From NCBI GenBank assembly GCA_031296355.1, contig JARLFX010000033.1, forward strand, positions 1-31,321: DNA of 31,321 bases, given 5' to 3'. Position numbers and translations under genes: made by a program. The stretch is from Acidobacteriaceae bacterium (GTDB lineage: Bacteria; Acidobacteriota; Terriglobia; Terriglobales; Acidobacteriaceae). How positions within the stretch are numbered: the first letter of the stretch is position 1; every line of letters starts with the position of its first letter. Below, in pieces: positions 1-7,700 of the stretch. The notes beneath the pieces are model-generated. The model was given only the letters and a program-made list of their open reading frames with translations, made no database searches and was not told the origin of the DNA.

Positions 1-1
1 C

Positions 2-139
2 GCGCAGCGCGCGCCGGCGAATGTAATGAAGTGGATGGCAGGCCAGGACCTGATGGTATCCGGCGGAGCCAAGCCGTCAAGAAATTCGCCGTGCATCTGC
101 GGCAGCGGGAAGAAAACAAAGCAATGCTGCGGAGCCTGA
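2..139 (+). CDS. SEC-C motif protein, C-terminal fragment (5' end outside window)
   Basis: Seen: frame 2 is open from the window edge to TGA at 137-139 and encodes 45 residues ending in PCICGSGKKTKQCCGA. The spacing CxCGSGKKxKxCCG is the SEC-C zinc-binding motif. Known: this motif ends SecA and many small bacterial proteins of diverse role (UPF0149/YecA-like proteins, plasmid or defence-associated proteins), usually at the extreme C-terminus as here. The preceding residues (NVMKWMAGQDLMVSGGAK) are not enough for me to name the parent protein. I can support the motif but not a function. SecA itself is unlikely because the upstream linker does not look like the SecA C-terminal linker, but this cannot be excluded from 45 residues. 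Confidence 0.8.
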   Translation, partial: AQRAPANVMKWMAGQDLMVSGGAKPSRNSPCICGSGKKTKQCCGA

Positions 140-155
140 CTCCCGTGGGGGTGAG

Positions 156-184
156 GTCGCTAGTTTGAATCTAGTCGTCTCGAT
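156..184 (+). other. tRNA 3'-end-like segment (possible att-site remnant)
   Basis: The sequence reads as a T-arm, stem GCTAG, loop TTTGAAT, stem CTAGT, followed by CGTCTCGAT where a tRNA acceptor 3' strand would be. The loop has T where canonical tRNA has C (GTTCGAATC). I cannot find the matching 5' acceptor strand or a D-arm upstream, because the SEC-C coding frame occupies that space. It is therefore at most a 3' fragment of the kind left by integration into a tRNA gene, and it may be chance. Confidence 0.22.
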
Positions 185-337
185 CATTACAAATCGTTAC
201 TCGTCAAGCCGTGTGTACATCGGAGTAGTAAGAGAAGCCGGAAAACACCCCTTCCTCCGCCCCCATGCAGACGGCAAATGGAATGACAATCTCCTTGCCG
301 CAAGATGACTGCGGCAACCACTGTAAAACTGTGTCTT

Positions 338-372
338 AGCAGGTATTTCCGCATAAGCTTAAAGTTTCACCC
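338..372 (+). repeat. Left copy of the AGCAGGT...CATAAG-TTAAAGTTTC repeat
   Basis: This copy matches the one at 31071-31105 in the same orientation: 28 of the first 31 positions agree by eye, after which the right copy has one extra C. The core CATAAGCTTAAAG (352-364) recurs four times near the right edge of the window. Clustered short repeats of this kind are typical of insertion-sequence ends, but no transposase is visible to prove it. Confidence 0.6.
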
Positions 373-568
373 AGCTCCTACATCCTAACGAGCACACCGC
401 TGTCTCCAGGCTTTGTCATGTTTTCGATAGCATCCATTTCGGGTTTGAATACCGTATGCTTCTTCCCTCGCACTATATCCAGTTCTTCATATTCCGGTTC
501 TCTCATTTCAATTGGCACAGAAATAATAGGGCCGATCAAGCAGCTCTTGGGCAGACAATGGCACTCTC

Positions 569-612
569 GCAAACACACAAAGCCCTGAGGAATCGGGGCT
601 TTGTGTGTTTGC
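569..612. terminator. Perfect 17-bp hairpin, probable terminator of the beta-helix lipoprotein gene
   Basis: Arms 569-585 and 596-612 are perfectly complementary (GCAAACACACAAAGCCC and its reverse complement) with a 10-nt loop. In the minus direction it lies 67 bases past the stop codon at 679-681. The distal arm ends in a T-rich run (TTTGTGTGTTTGC) but no separate U-tract follows. I call it a terminator or 3'-end stabiliser; it is symmetrical enough to act on both strands. Confidence 0.65.
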
Positions 613-678
613 TGAGGGCGTGTCGACGCATGAGAGCCATTCTTATTGAAATCCGTGTTGCGCACCGGTGAAGTGAAG

Positions 679-2847
679 TTAATACAATTTCTGTACGATG
701 ACGTTGGAGGTTGAGCCGGTGTCGACGGAGATGGCACCCGTATTCGTGCCGGAACGGGTGTTGCCGGTCACGTTGACGGAACTCGAGTTGTAGATATAGA
801 TGCTGGGCGATCCGCTGGTTGTCAGGTTGTCGTTATCACAGGCATTCGAGGTGACATTGATGTAGTTGCTGCTGGCGACGATGATGCACTCCTGATCGGC
901 GTTGGAGATGGTATTGCCCAAGATGTTGATGTACTGGTTGGACGGCGTGGTGGTGATGCCAGAGGAGATTCCGCCATAGACGAAGATACCAGCATAGTTG
1001 GAGGTATTCGGCAGGTTGTTGTCGATGCCCATGTTGTTAAGGGTGTTGTTCTGCACCAGAACATTGATGGCACCGACGCCCTCCTTGAAGGTGCCTATGT
1101 TGGTGAGAAGGTTGATGCCGCCGCTCAATACATTCGTCAACGTATTGCCCTGCAGCAGGACGTTGGGAACCTGAACGAGCATGCCGTGGCACTGGCAGTT
1201 CTGAATGGTATTGTTGACGACCGCCGCGCGACTGTTGACGAGGTTCATGTCGCGGACGAGGCTGGAGGTTGTAACGCCTGAAACGGCATTGCTGAGGGTG
1301 AAGCTGTAATTATTGCTACCCATATTGACGGCGGGAGCCATGACCTGCGCCACGCCCAGAAAGTTATTGGAGGTGTCGAAGAAAGAGAGCACATCAGACT
1401 GCTGGATGAATCGAGAGTAGGTGGAGAGCTCCAGGCCGGTTCCAGAGTAGCTGAGGATGGGCATAACCATATTGTTCAGATTGAGCGCATCGTCGCCCTG
1501 GTTGGCGATCAGGTTGTCGTGGAGATAGACATCGCCGCCAACGCCGATCACGTGAATAGCGTCATATTCAGTGCTGATGAGGCTACCGGCGGCAGGCGTA
1601 ATATGCGAGTTCCAGATACCGACACCGCGTTTGATGCCATAGGCGCGGATGCCCATGCCGGGCCCGGAGTTGATGGTGATGTTGTTCAGAGTGAGATCCT
1701 GCGATTGCGAGCTGCCATAGGTATCTTCCATATCAATGGCAATACCGCCGTAGTAGTGCTCAAAGACCATGAAGGTCTTGCCCGCCGTCGTTGAACTGAA
1801 TGATGAACTGGTGAAGCCAGTCCCGGTGAAGGCGACAGACGCTGGCTGATAGACCGACAGATCTCCATGCACAAACGAATTTGTGGTGGAGTTGTATTGC
1901 GTCATGTGGCCGATGGTATCACTACTGCTCACGGTGTAACCGGCGATGGGCGTGAGTGTATATGGCTTGGTGGAGCTCATGGAGCCGATCCAATACATCG
2001 GCGTAGGCAGAGCATACTGAATCGTAAAGTTGGTGAGTTGGACGCGCTGGCTGGTGCTGAAGAAGATGCCGTCTGAGTTGAGAGTGAAGACCAGGGTCGA
2101 ACCCTGTCCGTCTATAACCAGATCCGACTGGCCAAGTATCTGGAGTTGACCGAGATTGCCGGTTCCCAGCGACTTGAAGGTATACGTCCCGGTAGGGACC
2201 GCAAGGCGGCCAGCTTGCTGTGACTTGGCAAGGGTCAAGGCTGCATCGAAGTAGGGCCGCGCATCAGCACCAGTAGGGACCGCACCCATGGTCACGGTTG
2301 GGGCATTGGCAGCAGGCGCGGGCGATTTAACAACGAGTTGGATGGTTCTGGTGTCAGGTGCCGTCCATGAGATCTGCGCATCGCCGGTGACGGCGGTGGC
2401 CGGGCTGGTGTTCTGCTGGCTCACGGCAGTCATCCACTGCTGCTGCGTGGTAGGCAACGGAGAGAAGGAGAGAACCAGATTGGCTGCGGCGGAGAGGGCG
2501 GACGAAGGCGCCGGATTCTGCACGGTGACTGCGACCTGCAGGGTTGTTCCGTTGGGGTTAGAGACCGTGCCCTGCAGAAGGTTGGGAAGGAGCGCAGTGG
2601 TGGTGGCCGCAACGTTGTCAAAGAGAATAGTGGCTCCGGAGACGAAGCCAGATCCGCCAACATTGACGACGAAGGCCTGACCATTGTTGATTGAGGTGTA
2701 GCTGGTAAACGTGATGACCGGAGTGATGCTCTGCGCCGAAGTCGAAGATGAAGCGGAGGAGCTGCAGCCGGAGGTGGCAAGAGCAAGCAATACGAGCATC
2801 AACGCGGAACAACAAAGTTTCATGGTCATCCTGATGAAGCAGTTCAT
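679..2847 (-). CDS. Lipoprotein with IPT/TIG-like domain and right-handed beta-helix (GH110-like layout), paralogue 1
   Basis: Seen: a signal with lipobox ATSGC (Cys28), a low-complexity Ser/Ala linker, an IPT/TIG-like sandwich at about residues 40-130, then a parallel beta-helix over the rest, 722 residues in all. Landmarks are GADARPYFDAAL (typical pectate-lyase-superfamily entry), GPGMGIRAYG, EYDAIHV, HDNLIANQGDDALNLNN, then about 90 residues of non-helical insert, NLVNSR and CQCHGMLVQVPN. Known: GH28 and GH110 beta-helix glycosidases place catalytic acids in D-x-x-H and GDD motifs, and GH110 carries a similar insert followed by an N-x-R ... G-I/M-L-V segment. Inferred: a surface glycosidase or glycan-binding beta-helix with unproved activity. 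The protein at 23182-25062 is clearly homologous along the whole helix. The start is uncertain: Met1, Met7 and Met9 all precede the signal, and AGGA just upstream of Met9 favours Met9 (2823). It has its own promoter. Confidence 0.85.
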   Translation of the reverse strand: MNCFIRMTMKLCCSALMLVLLALATSGCSSSASSSTSAQSITPVITFTSYTSINNGQAFVVNVGGSGFVSGATILFDNVAATTTALLPNLLQGTVSNPNGTTLQVAVTVQNPAPSSALSAAANLVLSFSPLPTTQQQWMTAVSQQNTSPATAVTGDAQISWTAPDTRTIQLVVKSPAPAANAPTVTMGAVPTGADARPYFDAALTLAKSQQAGRLAVPTGTYTFKSLGTGNLGQLQILGQSDLVIDGQGSTLVFTLNSDGIFFSTSQRVQLTNFTIQYALPTPMYWIGSMSSTKPYTLTPIAGYTVSSSDTIGHMTQYNSTTNSFVHGDLSVYQPASVAFTGTGFTSSSFSSTTAGKTFMVFEHYYGGIAIDMEDTYGSSQSQDLTLNNITINSGPGMGIRAYGIKRGVGIWNSHITPAAGSLISTEYDAIHVIGVGGDVYLHDNLIANQGDDALNLNNMVMPILSYSGTGLELSTYSRFIQQSDVLSFFDTSNNFLGVAQVMAPAVNMGSNNYSFTLSNAVSGVTTSSLVRDMNLVNSRAAVVNNTIQNCQCHGMLVQVPNVLLQGNTLTNVLSGGINLLTNIGTFKEGVGAINVLVQNNTLNNMGIDNNLPNTSNYAGIFVYGGISSGITTTPSNQYINILGNTISNADQECIIVASSNYINVTSNACDNDNLTTSGSPSIYIYNSSSVNVTGNTRSGTNTGAISVDTGSTSNVIVQKLY

Positions 2848-2940
2848 TGAAACAACTCAATCCGTGGGGAGCGGATGGAATGCATGGTGCGCGGCGAGAG
2901 CCGAAGAGCCAAGATGCTATCTACAGAGATTCGTAGCCTA

Positions 2941-3008
2941 TAGATAGTCCCGTATCTGGAGAGAAGCAACCATTATCGGGAAAACCGCGCGCGAAAAAGA
3001 CGAAAAGA
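2941..3008 (-). promoter_or_regulatory. Promoter of beta-helix gene 1 with shared operator
   Basis: Read in gene direction: block TCTTTTCGT (3008-3000), near-palindrome TTTTCCCGATAA (2984-2973), 3 nt, -35-like TTGCTT (2969-2964), 17 nt, -10-like TATCTA (2946-2941). The same order and spacing occur at the promoters at 23043-23086 and 29651-29608. The predicted leader is about 90 nt. The operator is seen directly; assigning the boxes is inference, supported by the conserved geometry. Confidence 0.6.
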
Positions 3009-3098
3009 GCCGAGGTGTGCACAGAAAGGAAAAGGGTTACACGAGTGCTACCTGCAAGGGGACAATGGTGGAGAGTGAGAGAGACCAGAAGAGACCCA

Positions 3099-4634
3099 TC
3101 ATGGCTGATTGAGATCCACAGTACCCAGATGGTTAGAGGAATTGTCCCGAACGACGAAGCGCAGGCGCGCGGTTCCCGGTGGAGGTTTGAGCGGTAGAGT
3201 GAAGAGCTGGCTGGACTGGGCGGAGGTTGCGACATCGGCGATCAGCACCTTTTCCATGGCATTGTGAGCCAGCACCTTGCCGCTGGAGGAGAAGCTAACG
3301 ACGACGATGGAGAGATGGGCAGAAAGAGAGCCACTCTCAGTAGGCTGCCAGGCGAGCGATGCACCGTCGATCGCAAGGCTGTAGATGCCGGGGGAGAATT
3401 TGCCGGCGCGCAGTTTGACCCCGTTGTAGACCATCCTGCTGAGGGCGGCGTTGGCGATGTCATCAACCTCTTCCGTGTCGTTGAGCAGCGCCTGAGCAGA
3501 GCCGGGAGCAGGAGCAACGGTGGACGCACGGGTGTAGTAGCCGTCGCGTGTGGTGGCAGTGAGACCGGGGCGGTCAAGAGCAATGCGAACGCTACGATAC
3601 GCGCCGGGGAGTTGGGAGGTGTTGCTGGGAGAGTAAGAGAGCGTGTAGTAGAGGGCGCCCTGCTGCACGCTGGTGGAGAGCTCCTGATCGAGGTCGTTGC
3701 GCGCGCGAAAGATGCGACCGCCTGTGAGCGGGGCGAGGGTGGAGAAACGGGCCGCATCGCTGAACGGCTCCATGAGGGTCTCGGACTCCAGCGTGGCAAG
3801 GTCGGAGGGCGTCTCCACGTCGTAGGTGGCGCTGGAGAGTGGGGTGGGATCCACTATATAGAGGGTGACGCGCGAGGCCAGCAGGAGGTCAGAGCAACGG
3901 CGGATAGCATCCTGCAATGGCTGGCGCGCAGCAGCGTCTAACCCGGTGAGATCGACGGAGGTAAATCCCTTCCCTACCCAGATGATGTTCTTGCGGCCGG
4001 GGGTTCCGGCGGAAGCCTGGGCGATCTGCTCGAGGATGTTGAGAGTTGCGGCGAGACGTGTGATGGCCTCTGGGCCGGAGCCGCCGTTACGGGCCAGCCG
4101 CCAAGGATACTGCGTAGGCTTGTGCTTGAGGGCCAGTTGAATATCGGTGAGCTTTTGAGTGAAGTCGTGCAGGACGGAGAAGCTCTTGTCGCTGGCGACG
4201 AGCAGCTCGGTAGGCGGCATGACTGCTGGCTGGACCTTGAGAAACCGCTGTACAGAGTAAAGGGTGAAAGCGTTGTCCTCGAAGGGCGTATTGAGCTCAT
4301 CGAGAACCAGAATGTTGACCGGAGCATTGCCGATGTGGACGAGGTCGCCGGTGGAGTGGACGATCTCGCCAGGCGGCAGAGCGTGCATGGCGGGTGGATC
4401 GAAGGAGCGGATGCGCTGCGGCTGATTATCCTCAACTACGGTGAAGTCGTTACGATTGAGGTCAGTCACCGGTTGGCCCTTCGCATCAGTCACCACGACA
4501 TCGAGCACAACGATACGGGTGTAAACATGCACCGTGGCGGTGGGAGGCTCTGAGACGGGTGCGCGCTGCGAAGATGCGGGCTGCGCCAGCATAAGAAAGA
4601 CGATGCCAAGTAGAGTGCGCGGGTTGAGCATCAA
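3099..4634 (-). CDS. VWFA-related acidobacterial domain protein, secreted
   Basis: Seen: a 511-residue protein with an N-terminal signal peptide (cleavage near ASSQRA), then VVVLDVVVTDAKGQPVTDL-type sequence with NDFTVVEDN, and the core VNILVLDELNTPFEDN. Known: this combination defines the VWFA-related acidobacterial family (TIGR03436-type), abundant in Acidobacteria and of unknown role. The metal-ion-dependent adhesion site is not the classical DxSxS; LDELNT stands in its place, as is common in the family. The last 120 residues look like a beta-rich domain. It lies 80 bases downstream of the giant NHL/MBG gene on the same strand with no visible operator, so it is probably the last gene of that transcript. 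The first codon is TTG (4634) directly followed by ATG; GGAG about 9 nt before the TTG makes either usable. The likely role is protein-protein contact at the cell surface. Confidence 0.85.
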   Translation of the reverse strand: MMLNPRTLLGIVFLMLAQPASSQRAPVSEPPTATVHVYTRIVVLDVVVTDAKGQPVTDLNRNDFTVVEDNQPQRIRSFDPPAMHALPPGEIVHSTGDLVHIGNAPVNILVLDELNTPFEDNAFTLYSVQRFLKVQPAVMPPTELLVASDKSFSVLHDFTQKLTDIQLALKHKPTQYPWRLARNGGSGPEAITRLAATLNILEQIAQASAGTPGRKNIIWVGKGFTSVDLTGLDAAARQPLQDAIRRCSDLLLASRVTLYIVDPTPLSSATYDVETPSDLATLESETLMEPFSDAARFSTLAPLTGGRIFRARNDLDQELSTSVQQGALYYTLSYSPSNTSQLPGAYRSVRIALDRPGLTATTRDGYYTRASTVAPAPGSAQALLNDTEEVDDIANAALSRMVYNGVKLRAGKFSPGIYSLAIDGASLAWQPTESGSLSAHLSIVVVSFSSSGKVLAHNAMEKVLIADVATSAQSSQLFTLPLKPPPGTARLRFVVRDNSSNHLGTVDLNQP

Positions 4635-4714
4635 GGTGCCGATCTCCAGTGTGGTGAACTACAACGATCAGCGAATGACATTCAGGCGGGCGAGTCCTGC
4701 ACACGATTGCCGGT

Positions 4715-7700
4715 CTACTGCATGGTGACGGTGAGGGCGAGGGTATGGGTGATGCCTGTGCCGTCGTCAACGATGACCTGAATATTGTAGGTTCCACCGA
4801 CGGATGGAGTGCCACTGCCGCAGCCGGAGAGGCTGACGATGCCGCCGACGGAGAACAGGACGAGCAGGGAGAGCAGCATCATCTGACAGAGAGAGCGGCG
4901 ACGCCTGCGACCACCGAAGAACGACAAGGCGAGGATAGGAGCGCCGAAGAGAACAGCGAGAGCCATACCGCTGCCGGAGGCGTGTGACAGGTGCGGTCTG
5001 CGCAGTGATGCTACCTGGGTGTCATTCAATGTAAGAGTGGTGCTTTGGGGGACGGTTGTGGTGTATGTGCCGGGGTAAAAACTAAGAGCTGCAGGATTGA
5101 AGGTGCAGGTCAGATAGGCCGGGAGAGCTCCACAGGAGAAGTTCACCAGATAAGAATATCCACCGACCGGAGTAAGGGTGATGGTGGTGGAGACGGATTG
5201 TCCGGCAGAGATCGTGAGGTTGGTGCTGGTAGCCGAGATGTTGATGGTTGGCGAGACGATCAGGATGGCCTGGTAGGTAGAGGTGGAGGAGCTAAAGACA
5301 TTGTCGCCGGAGTAGACCGCGGTGATTTTAATGTTGCCGCTGGGAATGGCGGTCGTGTTGAGCGTAGCGGAGCCGCTGGATGAGATGGTGACGGGACTAC
5401 CCAGCAGGGTGGCATAGGCATAGAAGCTGACGGTGCCCGTTGGAATGGAGCCGGTGATGCTGCCTGTGACCTTGGCAGTGAGGGTGACGGTGCTGCCGAA
5501 GTTCGCGGTCGTTGTGCTGAGAGTGAGTGAGGTGCTGGTGGTACCGGTGACGGAGAAGCTCTGGGTAACAGGAGCTGCAGCCGAGTAGCTGCTGTTGCCG
5601 GGCTGGGTTGCGGTGACAACGACAGTGCCAGGGCCAGAGATCGCAAGCATGCCGGTGCTGGAGTTCAGCGTGGCCGGGCCGCTGACCAATGCGAAGACCA
5701 CGGGAAGGCCAGAGCTTGCTGTAGCAGAAAGGGTGACGCTGGAAGTGGTCTGCGGAATGTTGGGCAATGCCGCGAAGGTGATGGTCTGGCCAGTGGGCTG
5801 TATGGTGAGCGTGCCCGGCACAAATGTGGCGAAGGAATAGTTGGCGGCAGCGAGAGTGCCGATGGTGGGCGTAATAGGATAGGCTCCGCCGGGCGACGTG
5901 GCGATTGCCGTGGTGCTGATAACCGGCGTACCGCTGACAACGGCGGAAGTCTCGCTGTAGACGTAGCCGGTGATGGTGTACGTGAAGGTAGTAGGAATGG
6001 CGACGCCGTAGGCAATGGATGCGTTCGTTGCCGTGACGGTTAGCGGAGCGGGGGTGACAGTGAAGCTCTGGGTAACGCTGGAGGCAGCGGCATAGGCAGC
6101 ATTGCCAGGCTGCGCTGCGGTGACGCTGACCGAACCGATGCCGGTGATCGTGAGCGTGGAACCGCTGACCGAGGCTGGACCGGTGACAGTGTACGCGACC
6201 GCGAGACTTGAACTGGCGGTAGCGGCGAGGGTGATGGGGGCGACGCCGTAGACAACGTTTGGCAGAGTCGCGAAGGTGATGGTTTGCGGCGTGGCGACCA
6301 CGGTGAGCGTGGCGGAGTTGAAGGTGAAGGTGTAGTTGCTGGCGGAGAGCGTACCGATGGCCACGGTGATGGGATAGGTGCCAACAGGCGAGCTGACGCC
6401 TGCCGTCGTGGTGATGGCAGGCGCGCCGCTGATGACAGCAGAGGTATCACCGTTGACGTAACCGGCAATAGTGTAGGCGAAGACCGGGTTGGCGGTGTTG
6501 ATATAGCGACTGACGCTGGGAGCGTTGACGGCCAGTGCCGCCTTGGCGACGGTAAACGACTGGGTGACGCTGGTAGCGGCAGCATACGTGTTGTTACCAA
6601 GCTGAGAAGCGGTGACGCTCACAGTTCCAGTGCCGGTGATGACCACCGTGCTACCGGAAAGCATGGCAGGGCCGGTAACAGAATAGGTGAGGGCAAGACT
6701 GGAAGACGAGGTAGCGGTAAGAACGACGGGAGCGTTGCCGTAGGTGACGCCAGGAAGTGCAGCAAAGGTGATGGTCTGGGGAGTGGTGCCCGTGATGGTA
6801 AGAGTTCCGGGCACAAGATTGAAGGTGTAGTTGGCGGCGGCGAGAGTTCCCTGCGTGATGGTGATGGGATAGGTGCCGACGGGCGAAGAGGTCGTGACAG
6901 TCGTTGAGATTACAGCCGCGCCGCTGACGACAGAGCTGGTGTCATTGTTGACGAAGCCGGTAAAGGTATCAACGAGCGTGGGGTTCGCCTGTCCTGACTG
7001 CTTGCTGAGGCTGGTGGCGGTCACTGTAAGAACGGCGGGCGTGACGGTGAAGGACTGCGAGACCGAAGTAGCGGCGGCGTAGTCCGTGTTGCCAGCCTGA
7101 GTGGCGGTTACCTTGACGGTGCCTGCACCGGTGATGGTAATGGCTGCGCCCGCTCCGCTGGTGACGGTAGCCGGGCCAGTTACCGAGTAGTTGATGGCAA
7201 GGCCCGAGCTGGCGGTGGCAAGCGGCGCGATGGGAAATGCGCCGTAGGTGACACCAGCGATGGCGGGAAAGGTGATGGTGTTCGCAGCGGTGGTGACGGT
7301 AATCGTTCCCGGAACCAGGGTGAATGTGTAATTGGCTGCCGCCAGTGTGCCAGCGGTGATTGTGACCGGGAAGCTGCCGGGATCGGATGTGGTGGTGGCG
7401 GTGGTGCTGAGCACGGGAGCACCGGAGACGACGGCATTGGTATCAGAATATGCAAAGCCGGTGATGCTATAGGTGAGCGGCGCGTTGGCCACGCCGTAGG
7501 AACGCATCTGCGAGATAGCAGTGACGGTCAGCACGGCTGGCGTGACAGTGATGGTGAAGCTGGTAGAGGTACTGGCGGCAAATGAGCTGTCTCCGCTATA
7601 GACAGCGACGACGGTGTGCGTACCAACAGCGAGCTGCGACGGCGAGAAGGTCGCCTGCCCACCGTTGAGGGAGACAGGAGCACCGGGAGAACCGCCGTCG

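Larger units (their letters stand above)
140..678. other. Intergenic stretch with no convincing gene
   Basis: About 540 bases lie between the SEC-C fragment and the beta-helix lipoprotein. They hold a tRNA-3'-end-like segment, one CATAAG-TTAAA repeat and a perfect 17-bp hairpin, each listed separately. A minus-strand frame ending at 378 encodes a charged, non-repetitive tail (MREPEYEELDIVRGKKH and on to PGDSGVLVRM). It could be the remnant of a real small protein, but I see no ribosome binding site before its methionine and do not recognise the family. The rest looks like gene debris or spacer. Confidence 0.5.

Noticed and set aside
456..671. Plus-strand 71-codon frame in the left intergenic region
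   Set aside because: It runs straight through the 17-bp terminator hairpin, and its sequence shows no family or initiation signal.
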